Below, piece after piece: positions 51,896 to 61,770 of a stretch of 64,000 nucleotides of DNA. Location: positions 248,001-312,000 of the forward strand of contig NZ_PNFP01000010.1 in assembly GCF_002940685.1 (NCBI RefSeq), in the 5' to 3' direction. Positions within the stretch are counted from its first letter, which is position 1, and each line of letters begins with the position of its first letter. Made by a program: the position numbers and the translations under genes. Under the pieces are notes generated by a model that ran no database searches, was not told where the DNA came from, and saw only the letters and a program-made list of their open reading frames with translations. This stretch comes from Ensifer adhaerens. GTDB taxonomy: Bacteria > Pseudomonadota > Alphaproteobacteria > Rhizobiales > Rhizobiaceae.

Positions 51896-52746
51896 CCATG
51901 CAGGGTTTTGGCGTCCATACGAGCATGTGGACCATGAATTGGGATCGCCTCGGCGCCGAGCGCGCCGTCGCGGCCGCGGTGAAATACGCCGTCGACTTTA
52001 TCGAGATCCCGATGCTCAATCCGCCGGCGGTCGACACCGCCCACACAAAGGCGCTGCTTGAGAAAAACAAGCTGCGCGCGGTCTGCTCGCTCGGGCTGCC
52101 GGAACGTGCCTGGGCGTCCGTCCGCCCGGATGCCGCGATCGAGCACCTGAAGGTGGCGATCGACAAGACGGCCGATCTCGGCGGCGAGGCTCTGTCTGGC
52201 GTCATCTACGGTGGCATCGGCGAGCGCACCGGCGTGCCGCCGACGGAGGCCGAATACGACAACATCGCCCGCGTGCTGCAGGCAGCCGCCAAGCATGCGA
52301 AGACCCGCGGCATCGAGCTCGGCGTCGAAGCGGTCAACCGCTACGAAAACCACCTGATCAACACCGGCTGGCAGGCGGTCGACATGATCAAGCGGGTCGG
52401 CGCCGACAATGTCTTCGTGCATCTCGACACCTACCACATGAACATCGAGGAAAAGGGCATCGGCACCGGCATTCTCGATGCCCGCGATTTCATCAAGTAC
52501 ATCCACCTGTCCGAAAGCGACCGCGGCACGCCCGGCTACGGCAATTGCGCCTGGGACGAGATTTTCGCGACACTGGCTGCGATCGGTTTCAAGGGCGGTC
52601 TTGCGATGGAGAGCTTCATCAACATGCCGCCCGAGGTCGCCTACGGTCTCGCCGTCTGGAGACCGGTTGCCAAGGACGAGGAGGAAGTCATGGGCAATGG
52701 CCTGCCGTTCCTCAGGAACAAAGCCAAGCAATACGGATTGATCTAG
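51892..52746 (+). CDS. Ketose 3-epimerase (D-tagatose/D-psicose 3-epimerase family)
   Basis: The 284-residue TIM-barrel enzyme belongs to the sugar phosphate isomerase/epimerase superfamily. All four metal ligands of D-psicose 3-epimerase are conserved in context: E146 in GVEAVNRYENH, D179 in HLDTYHMNIEE, H205 in IHLSESDRGTPG and E240 in LAMESFIN. It would interconvert C3 epimers of a free ketose in the cytoplasm before phosphorylation. It is coupled to the permease by ATGA and followed by the kinase gene. Confidence 0.88.
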   Translation: MTMQGFGVHTSMWTMNWDRLGAERAVAAAVKYAVDFIEIPMLNPPAVDTAHTKALLEKNKLRAVCSLGLPERAWASVRPDAAIEHLKVAIDKTADLGGEALSGVIYGGIGERTGVPPTEAEYDNIARVLQAAAKHAKTRGIELGVEAVNRYENHLINTGWQAVDMIKRVGADNVFVHLDTYHMNIEEKGIGTGILDARDFIKYIHLSESDRGTPGYGNCAWDEIFATLAAIGFKGGLAMESFINMPPEVAYGLAVWRPVAKDEEEVMGNGLPFLRNKAKQYGLI

Positions 52747-52792
52747 GCGGGCGCGTTCAGCGACGCCTCGGTCAGGACGGGAGGGTTGCGAC

Positions 52793-54262
52793 ATGTCGGT
52801 TGCAGCGGAAGAGGACGCCGGAACGGTCGCCGTGCTCGATGTCGGCAAGACCAACGTCAAGCTGAACGCGGTCACGGCCGATGGCGTCGTGCTCGAAACG
52901 CTGGGCGTCGCCAATCCGGTGCTGCCAGGCCCGCCCTGGCGGCATCACGATCTCGAAAGCCTCGGCGAATGGGTCTTCTCGAGTCTCGCCGAGCTTGGCC
53001 GCCGCCATCCGCTGCAAAGCTTCGTCGCCGCCGGTCATGGCTCCGGCGGCGTGCTTGTCGGTGATGATCCGGATGTGGCCGCCGATGCCGCCCTGCCGAT
53101 GATCGACTACGAACAACCGGTGCCGGAGAAAGTCCAGCTCGGATATGCGCCGCTTTCAGGCTCATTTTTCGACCGTGGCAGTGCAACGATGCACAGTGCC
53201 ACGCACCAGGCACGCCAGCTCTACTGGATGCAGGAGCATGCGCCCGATGCGGTGGCGGCCGCGCGCTGGTATCTCGGCCTGCCGCAATATTGGGCGTGGC
53301 GGCTGTCGGGCGTCGCCGCATCGGAGGCGAGCCTGCTCGGCGCGCAGTCGCATCTCTGGAACGTCGCTGAGCGCCGCTTCTCGCCGATCGTCGGTGCGCG
53401 CGGGTGGAGACGGCTGATGCCAGATCTTGCCGACGCCTGGCAGGTTCTGGGCGAGCTCAGGCCACAGCTTGCCCGCCGCCACGGCTTGCCGGAAGGCTTG
53501 GCGGTGCTGGCCGGCGGTCATGACAGCAGCCTCAACCATTATCGCTACCACGCCGCCGGCCTCACCGATTTCATCGTCGTTTCCACCGGGACCTGGATCG
53601 TCGCCTTTTCCGGCCGCACGCCGCTCGAGAGGCTGGATGAACGCCGCGGCATGACGCTGAACAGCGACGTCTTCGGACGCCCGCTCGGCGGCGTGCTCAC
53701 CATGGGCGGGCGCGAGTTCTCCCATGTGGCCGGCCGCGAACCGCCGGAGGCGGCCGCGCCTGACGACGTCGTTCTCGGCTTGATCGCAAAGCGGACCATG
53801 GCCATGCCGTCCTTCGGCGACGACGACGGTCTGTTTCCTGAAAGCGCCGGTCGCGGTCGCATCAGCGGGCCGCCGCCGGAAACGCCGGTCGAGCGCAAGG
53901 CGCTGGCGCTGCTCTATTGCGCGCTTCTAACGGCGGAGTGCGTGGAGGCGTTGGGGCCGGGGCCGCTGGTCGTTCTCGATGGCAGTTTTCTGCGCGATCC
54001 GCTCTACGCCCGCCTCGTTGCCGCCCTCATGCCGAACCGGCGGGTGCGGTTCAATCTTGATGCCTATGGCGTGGCCTCCGGCGCCGCGCTGCTTGCAAAC
54101 GAGGGCAGGCGTCAGGCGCCGGCGCCGCTTTCGCTCGCCGATCCCGGCAGCGTTTCCCATCTCTCGCCCGCCGTCGCCGTCTATGCGTCGCAATGGCGGG
54201 CCCGCGCCCGGGCTGGGCACAACACTGGTTTCAGTCGCGACTTCGAAAGGACATATCGATGA
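52793..54262 (+). CDS. FGGY-family carbohydrate kinase
   Basis: The 489-residue kinase has the N-terminal ATPase motif VAVLDVGKTNVKLNAV as in rhamnulokinase/fuculokinase relatives, the central GGHDSSLNHYRYH and the second-domain VVSTGTWIVAFSG. It should phosphorylate a ketose, probably at C1, with ATP. Its stop overlaps the aldolase start as ATGA, so kinase and aldolase are coupled, in line with a ketose-1-phosphate intermediate. The specific sugar is not determined by sequence. Confidence 0.9.
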   Translation: MSVAAEEDAGTVAVLDVGKTNVKLNAVTADGVVLETLGVANPVLPGPPWRHHDLESLGEWVFSSLAELGRRHPLQSFVAAGHGSGGVLVGDDPDVAADAALPMIDYEQPVPEKVQLGYAPLSGSFFDRGSATMHSATHQARQLYWMQEHAPDAVAAARWYLGLPQYWAWRLSGVAASEASLLGAQSHLWNVAERRFSPIVGARGWRRLMPDLADAWQVLGELRPQLARRHGLPEGLAVLAGGHDSSLNHYRYHAAGLTDFIVVSTGTWIVAFSGRTPLERLDERRGMTLNSDVFGRPLGGVLTMGGREFSHVAGREPPEAAAPDDVVLGLIAKRTMAMPSFGDDDGLFPESAGRGRISGPPPETPVERKALALLYCALLTAECVEALGPGPLVVLDGSFLRDPLYARLVAALMPNRRVRFNLDAYGVASGAALLANEGRRQAPAPLSLADPGSVSHLSPAVAVYASQWRARARAGHNTGFSRDFERTYR

Positions 54263-54954
54263 CCAAGGCCGACATTCTGTCGCTCCGCCGCGAGATGGTG
54301 GACATCTGCCGCCGCATGAACTTGAACGGCATCAACCAGGGCACGGCCGGCAACATTTCGGTGCGCACCGATACCGGCTTTCTGGTCACGCCGTCGTCGC
54401 TGCCCTACGAGACGATGCAGCCTGAAGACCTGGTGGAGATGGATTTCGACGGTACCTATGTCGGCCTGCGCCCGTCGTCGGAATGGCGCTTCCACCGCGA
54501 TATCCTGAGAGAGCGCCCGGATATCAACGTCGTGCTGCACTGCCATTCGGTCTATGCGACCACGCTTGCCTGCCATCACAGGACCATCCCGAGCTTCCAC
54601 TACATGACCGGCATTGCCGGCGGCACGACGATCCGCTGCGCCGAATATGCGACCTTCGGCACCCAGGCGCTCTCCGACAACGCGCTCGTCGCGCTCAAGG
54701 ACCGCACCGCCTGCCTGCTTGGCCAGCATGGACAGATCTCGCTCGGCAAGACGCTCGAAGGCGCCCTGTGGCTGGCGATCGAGATCGAAACCCTGTCGCG
54801 CATGTATGTCCAGGCGCTGACGCTCGGCGAACCGCCGGTCCTGCCCGACGACGAAATGGAGCGCGTCATCGCGCAGATGCGCCGCATGAGCTACGGCCAG
54901 GCGCCGGACGACGAGGGCGTCAACGACCTTGCCCGCCCTCGAGCGGCGGTTTGA
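54259..54954 (+). CDS. Class II aldolase (L-fuculose-1-phosphate aldolase family)
   Basis: The 231-residue zinc aldolase has the full metal and catalytic set: E75 in SSEWRFH, H94 and H96 in LHCHSVYAT, and H157 in LLGQHGQISLG, plus the phosphate-binding NQGTAGNISVR near residue 26. It should split a ketose-1-phosphate into dihydroxyacetone phosphate and an aldehyde. It ends the operon, coupled to the kinase gene. A relative acting on a pentulose or tetrulose phosphate is also possible. Confidence 0.92.
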   Translation: MTKADILSLRREMVDICRRMNLNGINQGTAGNISVRTDTGFLVTPSSLPYETMQPEDLVEMDFDGTYVGLRPSSEWRFHRDILRERPDINVVLHCHSVYATTLACHHRTIPSFHYMTGIAGGTTIRCAEYATFGTQALSDNALVALKDRTACLLGQHGQISLGKTLEGALWLAIEIETLSRMYVQALTLGEPPVLPDDEMERVIAQMRRMSYGQAPDDEGVNDLARPRAAV

Positions 54955-55105
54955 GGTGGCCTGGCCGGCGCGTCGATGAAATGCTCTGGCGTCCCAGGAA
55001 ACAATCGTTTTCCGGGGGATGCGACCGTACGCCGTCACCCGGTTGCATCTCCGCCCCCTTTCTTCGCGGGTTTGCGAAATGGGGTGAATCAACTAATGCT
55101 CAGCC

Positions 55106-56110
55106 ATGATGCAACGATATCTGAGTCGGAGATTCGGCACGTCGGAGAGACGGCCGCGCCCTGCGGAAGGTTGGCGCGTGGCTGCGGTGTCGCTGGTGGC
55201 GGCGGCCGTGCTTTCCGGCTGCAACACGCGCCAGGACGTCGGAACGCCGACCGGCAGCATCATGGTTCCCTCGGAGAACGCGCTGATCCTGCCGCCGCCC
55301 GGCGGACCCGCCGTGCTGAACGTCGTCGAACGGCGCAGCACCAACGCGATCGAACAGGACATCTATCTCTACACCTCGGCGGCGACGCCGGGTCAGAACC
55401 TGCTGCGCGCCAAGTTCTTCGGCCCGATGAATGCGAAGTTCGACCAGCAGTCGCGCTCGAGCTATGCCGGTGTTCGCGACAACAGGATGATGGCGGAGGC
55501 GCGCCGGGCGCTGCCCGGCGTTTCGCTGTCGCTCAATCCCTATTTCCTGCAGAACAATTACGGCCCGTTCGGTTATGCCTTCGGCCGGGGCCGTGCGAAC
55601 GATGCCTGTATTTTCGCCTGGCAGCAGATCCGCCAGCAGGAGAACCACCGTTCGCCGCTCAAGGGTTACGGCACGATCCAGGTAAGGCTTCGCTATTGCG
55701 CGACGGGCGCGAGCGAGACCGAACTGCTGGCTCCGGTTTACGGCTACACGATCACCGGCACTTTCGGCGACCCCGCCTGGAATCCCTATGGTGCACCGCC
55801 CCCTCTGGAGGCGGGCCTCGGGCGGACCGGCAACCCGATCTATCGCAAGGAAGAGGCGGTGACCGCGAGCGCGCCGGTGGCGGTGCCGCGGCGCCAGGTG
55901 CAGCCCGTCGCGCGGCGTGAAGTCAGCAGCGTTCCTGCGCGCGTTGAACAGCCGGTCGTTGCGCCCGCCGCAGTGACGTCGATCCCGGTTCCGCAGCCTG
56001 ATGGGACCGTGTCGGTGCCGCAGACGGACACGGCGACCAAACCCTTGCCGAACGTGATCGTGCCGGCGCCGGCTTGCATGGGGCAGCAGGCCGGAGGAAC
56101 TTGCCCTTAA
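55106..56110 (+). CDS. bcsN: Cellulose biosynthesis protein BcsN
   Basis: The 334-residue protein is the rhizobial BcsN, first gene of the cellulose operon. It has an N-terminal basic stretch, a hydrophobic segment and a lipobox LSGC (about residues 36-39), so it is probably a lipoprotein. The core (residues about 50-235) contains RSTNAIEQDIYLYT and GYAFGRGRANDACIFAWQQI; the C-terminal third is rich in Pro, Val and Ala. Two ATG codons (55106 and 55109) are possible starts with no clear ribosome site. Its exact role in cellulose export is not known. Confidence 0.88.
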   Translation: MMQRYLSRRFGTSERRPRPAEGWRVAAVSLVAAAVLSGCNTRQDVGTPTGSIMVPSENALILPPPGGPAVLNVVERRSTNAIEQDIYLYTSAATPGQNLLRAKFFGPMNAKFDQQSRSSYAGVRDNRMMAEARRALPGVSLSLNPYFLQNNYGPFGYAFGRGRANDACIFAWQQIRQQENHRSPLKGYGTIQVRLRYCATGASETELLAPVYGYTITGTFGDPAWNPYGAPPPLEAGLGRTGNPIYRKEEAVTASAPVAVPRRQVQPVARREVSSVPARVEQPVVAPAAVTSIPVPQPDGTVSVPQTDTATKPLPNVIVPAPACMGQQAGGTCP

Positions 56111-56219
56111 TCGACCGCTAACCATCCTTTGTTAAGGGCTGGTGTCGGTAGGGGAGACTCGGTCGGATATGGGCCGGGCAATACCAGTGGCATGATGCCG
56201 AACACTGGAAGGCAGATGT

Positions 56220-58397
56220 ATGAGCAAGATCGGATCGGTTGCCGCTTGGGCGTTTTTCTCGCTTTGTGTGATCGCGGTCATCACGCTGCCGGTAAACCTC
56301 CAGACGCAGCTCATCGTCAGCGTCTTGATTGTCACCTTCATGGCCGTGCTCAAGCTTGCCAATGCCGGTGGCCGCTGGCGGCTGATCGCGCTTGCCTTCG
56401 GCACGGCGATCGTGCTGCGTTATGTCTACTGGCGCACGACGAGCACGCTGCCGCCGCTCAACCAGCTGGAAAACTTCATCCCGGGCTTTCTGCTCTACCT
56501 CGCTGAAATGTACAGCGTGATGATGCTGTCGCTCAGCCTGTTCGTCGTGGCGATGCCGTTGCCGCCGCGCAAGTCGAGCTCCATCTCCGAGGGCAAATTT
56601 CCGAAGGTCGATGTCTTCGTTCCGTCCTACAACGAGGACGCGGGCCTGCTGGCAAACACGCTCGCGGCGGCCAAGGCGATGGACTATCCCGCCGACAAGC
56701 TGACGGTCTGGCTGCTCGACGACGGCGGCACGCTGCAGAAGCGCAACTCGGCAAACCTCGTCGAAGCGCAACGCGCGTCGGCCCGCAATGCCGAGCTGCA
56801 GGCGCTCTGCGACGATCTCGGCGTGCGCTATCTGACGCGCGAGCGCAACGAGCACGCCAAGGCCGGCAACCTCAACAATGGCATGCTGCATTCCGATGGT
56901 GAACTGATCGCGGTCTTCGACGCCGACCACGCGCCGGCGCGCGATTTCCTGCTGGAGACCGTCGGCTATTTCGAGCAGGACCCGAAACTGTTCCTGGTGC
57001 AGACGCCGCACTTCTTCCTCAACCCGGACCCGCTCGAGCGCAATTTGCGCACCTTCGAGAAGATGCCGAGCGAGAACGAGATGTTCTACGGCATCATCCA
57101 GCGCGGTCTCGACAAGTGGAATGCTGCCTTCTTCTGCGGCTCGGCCGCCGTTCTGCGGCGCAAGGCGCTCGAGGATACCGAAGGCTTCAGCGGCATGAGC
57201 ATTACCGAGGACTGCGAAACGGCGCTGGCGCTGCACGGGCGCGGCTGGAACAGCATCTATGTCGATCGCCCACTGATCGCCGGCCTGCAGCCGGCCACCT
57301 TCGCGAGCTTCATCGGCCAGCGCAGCCGCTGGGCGCAGGGCATGATGCAGATCCTGCTGTTCCGGTTTCCGCTGTTCAAGGGCGGCCTGTCGATCCCGCA
57401 ACGGCTTTGCTACATGTCCTCGACGCTGTTCTGGCTGTTCCCGATCCCGCGCACGATTTTCCTTTTCGCGCCGCTCTTCTATCTGTTCTTCGACCTTGAG
57501 ATCTTCACAGCGTCCGGCGGCGAGTTTCTCGCCTATACGCTGGCCTACATGGTCGTGAACCTGATGATGCAGAACTATCTCTACGGCTCGTTCCGCTGGC
57601 CCTGGATCTCCGAACTCTACGAGTTCGCCCAGACGGTACATCTGCTGCCGGCCGTCATTTCGGTGCTGCTGCGGCCGAGCCGGCCGACCTTCAAGGTGAC
57701 GGCCAAGGATGAATCGATCTCGGAAAGCCGGCTTTCCGAGATCGGCCGGCCTTTCTTCGTGATCTTCGCGGTGCTTTTCGTCGCCCTGCTCATGACCGTC
57801 TACCGGGTCTACACCGAACCCTACAAGGCAGACGTGACGCTTGTCGTCGGCGGCTGGAATCTTCTGAACCTGATCATGGCCGGCTGTGTGCTCGGCGTCG
57901 TTTCGGAACGGGGCGAACGCGCGGCCTCGCGCCGCGTCAAGGTCAGCCGCCGTTGCGAATTCGGCGTTGCCGATCAATGGTATCCGGCGACGATCGAGGA
58001 CGTTTCCGCGCACGGTGCGCGCGTCCAGGTCTACGGCATCGACGCGTCGACGCTGCCGACCGATACCGAGGGAGGGATCCGCTTCGAGCCCTATAGCGGC
58101 AGCGGCGTCGCCGAAACGCTGCCGGTTGCGATCCGCAACAAGGAGATAGCCGGCGATATCACCATCATGGGCTGCCGCTACCTGCCGCAGGCCGCCCGTC
58201 ATCACAGCCTGGTCGCGGACCTGATCTTTGCCAATTCGCGGCAATGGAGCGAGTTTCAGAGTGCCCGGCGTGGCAATCCGGGCCTGGTGCGCGGAACGTT
58301 CTGGTTCCTTTGGATGGCGCTCTATCAGACCAGCCGCGGCATGATTTATTTCCTTCGCAGCCTGCGTGGCTCCGAGGCGCAGAAGGAGGGCGCTTGA
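56220..58397 (+). CDS. bcsA: Cellulose synthase catalytic subunit BcsA
   Basis: The 725-residue inner-membrane glycosyltransferase polymerises UDP-glucose to beta-1,4-glucan and extrudes it. It has about eight helices and the family 2 motifs: D167-D168-G, D234-A-D236, FFCGS 305-309, T329-E-D331 and Q367-R-S-R-W371. The gating loop FKVTAKDES is at 491-499. The C-terminal PilZ domain retains R571-R572 to R577-R578 and D594-x-S596-x-x-G599, so activation by cyclic di-GMP is expected. It overlaps bcsB by one base (TGATG). Confidence 0.97.
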   Translation: MSKIGSVAAWAFFSLCVIAVITLPVNLQTQLIVSVLIVTFMAVLKLANAGGRWRLIALAFGTAIVLRYVYWRTTSTLPPLNQLENFIPGFLLYLAEMYSVMMLSLSLFVVAMPLPPRKSSSISEGKFPKVDVFVPSYNEDAGLLANTLAAAKAMDYPADKLTVWLLDDGGTLQKRNSANLVEAQRASARNAELQALCDDLGVRYLTRERNEHAKAGNLNNGMLHSDGELIAVFDADHAPARDFLLETVGYFEQDPKLFLVQTPHFFLNPDPLERNLRTFEKMPSENEMFYGIIQRGLDKWNAAFFCGSAAVLRRKALEDTEGFSGMSITEDCETALALHGRGWNSIYVDRPLIAGLQPATFASFIGQRSRWAQGMMQILLFRFPLFKGGLSIPQRLCYMSSTLFWLFPIPRTIFLFAPLFYLFFDLEIFTASGGEFLAYTLAYMVVNLMMQNYLYGSFRWPWISELYEFAQTVHLLPAVISVLLRPSRPTFKVTAKDESISESRLSEIGRPFFVIFAVLFVALLMTVYRVYTEPYKADVTLVVGGWNLLNLIMAGCVLGVVSERGERAASRRVKVSRRCEFGVADQWYPATIEDVSAHGARVQVYGIDASTLPTDTEGGIRFEPYSGSGVAETLPVAIRNKEIAGDITIMGCRYLPQAARHHSLVADLIFANSRQWSEFQSARRGNPGLVRGTFWFLWMALYQTSRGMIYFLRSLRGSEAQKEGA

Positions 58398-60724
58398 TGC
58401 TCAGGCGCCTCGTTCTCCCAGCCCTTCTGCTCGCCGGTCTGGCAACGGCCGCGTCTGCGCAACCGTCGCCATTCGACATGACGGGCGAGCGACCGGCAGA
58501 TGCTCCCATCCTGCAGCCGCCGGCAAGCACCGGAACTGGTGGCGGGCCGGCGGAGCCCGCGGTCACGGCCAGGGTCCCGGATGAATTCAAACGCTTCATC
58601 ATTCCATTCAGCGCGCTGTCGCTGACGGGGGAGGTCGATGAGCGCACCTGGTCCGTCTATCTGACGCCGGCGCAGGCGCAGTCCGCAGCGACGCTCGATT
58701 TCGCCTATCAGAACGCGATCGTCGTCGCGCCCGAAGCGTCGACGCTGTCGATCTTCATCAACGGCGAACTGGCCGGCGAGAAGCCGATCGGCTCGGCAGA
58801 GGCGGCCACGGCCCTGAGCTACGACCTCAAGCCCGGGCTGCTGCGCGCAGGCTCAAACGACATTCGCGTCAAGGTTCGCCAGCGCCACCGCACGGACTGC
58901 ACGGTCGAATCGACCTATGAGCTGTGGACCGAGATCGCGCCGGAATCGGCCTTCATCCGTTTTTCTTCCGGCGACAGTGCCACGCTTACCAGCCTTGACG
59001 ACGTGCGCGCCGTCGGGCTCGACGCGCGCGGCCGGACACAGTTCAACCTGGTCGTCCCCGGCCTCCAGCAACCGAGCCGCACCGCAGCGCTGATGCGGCT
59101 CGCACAGGGTTTGGCGCTGCGCGGCCAGATGCCCGCCCAGGAGTTCGCGCTCAGCGAAGTCATGCCCGATCTTGCAGAACCCGGACAGATGACTGCGCTC
59201 GTCGGCACGGCCGAAGAAGTGGCGCCGTTCCTCGAGCGGCTGCCGGACGGCGCGTCGAGCGGTCCCGTGGCCATGTTCATGCGCGACGGCAAGACGAAAT
59301 CGTCGGTGCTGGTGGTCAGCGGCCCGGACTGGCCCGCGGTGCAGGAGGCGATCGAGGGGATCACGCAGCCGATGGACCGCCCGAGCAACGTGCCGCGCGA
59401 CGTCATTGCCACCGGGCGCTGGCTGCTGCCGGAGACGCCGTTGGTCGTGACGAACACGCGTCTGCGCTTCTCCGAACTCGGGGTGGAGACCAGCGAGTTC
59501 ACCGGCCGGCGCTTTCGCACCCGCTTCTCCGTTGCGGTCCCGTCGGATTTCTATGCCGATGCCTACGGCGACGCGACGCTGCTGCTCGATGCCGCCTACA
59601 CGGAAGCGGTTCTTCCGGGCAGCCATATCGACATCTACGTCAACGGCAACATTGCATCGACGATCCCGCTGAATTCGGTCACGGGCGACATTCTGCGCCA
59701 TCTGCCGATCAAAGTGACAATGCGGCATTTCAAGCCCGGTCCGAACCTGATCGAGATCGAGGCGGTGCTCTCCGCCGAACCGGACAAGGCCTGCGCGCCG
59801 GGAACACCGGCTTCCAACGATCCGCGTTTTGCGCTTTTCGACACCTCGGAACTGCGGATGCCGGATTTCGCCCGCATCGGCCGCCGGCCGAACCTTGCCG
59901 CAATTTCCGGCGCCGCGGCACCCTACCGCAATGACGCTGCCGCCGTTCCTCTTTTCGTTGACCGCGCCGACGAGGACACGCTTTCGGCGGCCGCGACGTT
60001 CCTTGCACGCCTGGCCGTCGCCGGCGGCAGGCCGCTGCTGGTGGAGGTGATCACATCGCCACTTGCAGCCGGAAGCCGCAACGCGATCTTCATCGGTGCC
60101 ATGCCGCAACTGCCGAAGACGGTGCTGACGCAGGTCGGCGTCGATCCCGCCAGGCAGATGTCCTGGGGCAATGCGGAGGATACCGGTCGTCCCGACGACA
60201 CGCAAAAGGCCATCGACGAGTGGCGCACGCGCCTGAGCGGCGGCGCATGGCGCACCCAGGTCACGGCATTCCAGACCTGGGTGAAGCAGGAGTTCGACAT
60301 TTCGCTGAGCTCGCTGCGCATCCTGCCCGAAGCGCAGGCTGCCTATGTTCCGCCGGAGAGTGCGGGCCTGGTGCTTGCCCAAGGCGCCAATCCGAGCGAC
60401 GACGCGACCTGGACCCTTTTGACGGCGCCGACCGCCAAGCGCCTGCGCGAAGGCGCGTCGGCAATCGCCGACGTCACCCGCTGGCAGCAGCTTGCCGGGC
60501 GGGTCTCGGCCTATGAGCCGGCAACGGACAAGATCGAGGCGACGCCGGTCGCAGGCTTCGATTTCGTCCAGACGCAGCCGGCTTCGCTGACCAACTACCG
60601 TCTCATCCTCGCCAACTGGCTTTCCAGCAACATCATGGCCTATGCCCTGCTGTTGATCGTGCTGTCGGTGCTTCTGGGGCTCGCGACATCCTCGATGCTG
60701 ACCCGTCTCGGGCGGCGCCAATGA
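58397..60724 (+). CDS. bcsB: Cellulose synthase regulatory/periplasmic subunit BcsB
   Basis: The 775-residue protein has a signal peptide (MLRRLVLPALLLAGLATAASA), a long periplasmic region made of carbohydrate-binding and flavodoxin-like repeats, and a single C-terminal membrane helix (LILANWLSSNIMAYALLLIVLS onward) that docks on BcsA. It guides the nascent chain through the periplasm. It starts inside the bcsA stop and overlaps bcsZ as ATGA. Confidence 0.95.
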   Translation: MLRRLVLPALLLAGLATAASAQPSPFDMTGERPADAPILQPPASTGTGGGPAEPAVTARVPDEFKRFIIPFSALSLTGEVDERTWSVYLTPAQAQSAATLDFAYQNAIVVAPEASTLSIFINGELAGEKPIGSAEAATALSYDLKPGLLRAGSNDIRVKVRQRHRTDCTVESTYELWTEIAPESAFIRFSSGDSATLTSLDDVRAVGLDARGRTQFNLVVPGLQQPSRTAALMRLAQGLALRGQMPAQEFALSEVMPDLAEPGQMTALVGTAEEVAPFLERLPDGASSGPVAMFMRDGKTKSSVLVVSGPDWPAVQEAIEGITQPMDRPSNVPRDVIATGRWLLPETPLVVTNTRLRFSELGVETSEFTGRRFRTRFSVAVPSDFYADAYGDATLLLDAAYTEAVLPGSHIDIYVNGNIASTIPLNSVTGDILRHLPIKVTMRHFKPGPNLIEIEAVLSAEPDKACAPGTPASNDPRFALFDTSELRMPDFARIGRRPNLAAISGAAAPYRNDAAAVPLFVDRADEDTLSAAATFLARLAVAGGRPLLVEVITSPLAAGSRNAIFIGAMPQLPKTVLTQVGVDPARQMSWGNAEDTGRPDDTQKAIDEWRTRLSGGAWRTQVTAFQTWVKQEFDISLSSLRILPEAQAAYVPPESAGLVLAQGANPSDDATWTLLTAPTAKRLREGASAIADVTRWQQLAGRVSAYEPATDKIEATPVAGFDFVQTQPASLTNYRLILANWLSSNIMAYALLLIVLSVLLGLATSSMLTRLGRRQ

Positions 60725-61770
60725 GGTGGCGAACCGCGCTCCTTGCCGGATTGCTCGCGCTCCTGATGCCGATGGCGGCCGGGGCGGACGAACAGGGGGG
60801 CTCGGTGAACGCAAGGGAATGGGACCAGTACAAGGCGCGCTTCCTCGATTCCGGCGGCCGGATCATCGACGATGCCAATGGCAATGTCAGCCATAGCGAG
60901 GGACAGGGCTACGGCCTGCTGCTCGCCGTGCTGGCCGAAAATCCGGCCGACTTCGCGCTGATCTGGTCGTTCACGCGCCGCGAGCTGCTGCTGCGGGACG
61001 ACGGGCTGGCCGCCTGGAAATGGAGCCCGGCCGAAACGCCGCACATTATCGACATCAACAACGCCACCGACGGCGACATACTGATCGCCTATGCGCTGGT
61101 GCTCGCCGGCGAACGCTGGAAGCGGGAGGACTACAGCCAAGCGGCGTCGCGGATCGCCAAGGCCATTCTCGACAACACCCTACTCGACCATGGCGGGCGA
61201 ACGCTGCTCTTGCCCGGCGTTTCGGGCTTCAGGGCGACCGATCGCCCCGACGGCCCGGTCGTCAATCCCTCCTACTGGATATTCGAGGCGTTTCCGGCGC
61301 TTGACCGGGTGGCGCCGTCGCCGCGTTGGAAAAAGCTCTCCGACGATGGACTGGCCCTGTTGAATACTGCTCAATCGGGCCCGAGGAAACTGCCGGCCGA
61401 TTGGGTCAGCCTGCGCACGATGCCGAAACCGGCCCAAGGCTTTCCGGCCGAATTCGGCTATAACGCGTTGCGGATACCGCTCTACCTGGCGCGCGCGGAT
61501 ATGGGTGGCCGCGAACTGATGGCGAGACTGCGGGAGGGGATGAAGGGCGACGATGATGCGCTGGTCCTCAGCGACGTCTCCACGGGTGCCGCTGAAGCCA
61601 GCCTCACGGACCCTGGTTATCGATTTGTTAACCATATTCTGGCCTGTGTCTTGGACAGGGTTCCGATACCCGACAGCGTCAAGGTGTTCAGCCCGACGCA
61701 ATATTACCCTTCCACGCTGCACCTGTTGGGGTTGTCTTACGTGAGGGAGAAGCGTCCGGAGTGTCTATGA
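60721..61770 (+). CDS. bcsZ: Endo-beta-1,4-glucanase BcsZ (glycoside hydrolase family 8)
   Basis: The 349-residue enzyme has a signal peptide (residues 1-22) and the GH8 catalytic acid E60 in SHSEGQGYGLLLA, with D115/D117 in NNATDGDILIAYAL as the base region. It is the periplasmic endoglucanase needed for normal cellulose export. It is coupled to bcsB upstream and to the TPR gene downstream by ATGA overlaps. Confidence 0.95.
   Translation: MRWRTALLAGLLALLMPMAAGADEQGGSVNAREWDQYKARFLDSGGRIIDDANGNVSHSEGQGYGLLLAVLAENPADFALIWSFTRRELLLRDDGLAAWKWSPAETPHIIDINNATDGDILIAYALVLAGERWKREDYSQAASRIAKAILDNTLLDHGGRTLLLPGVSGFRATDRPDGPVVNPSYWIFEAFPALDRVAPSPRWKKLSDDGLALLNTAQSGPRKLPADWVSLRTMPKPAQGFPAEFGYNALRIPLYLARADMGGRELMARLREGMKGDDDALVLSDVSTGAAEASLTDPGYRFVNHILACVLDRVPIPDSVKVFSPTQYYPSTLHLLGLSYVREKRPECL

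Noticed and set aside
56118-58244. Very long open frame on the minus strand antisense to bcsA
   Set aside because: The bcsA frame has all glycosyltransferase and PilZ motifs, so the antisense frame is an artefact of high GC.
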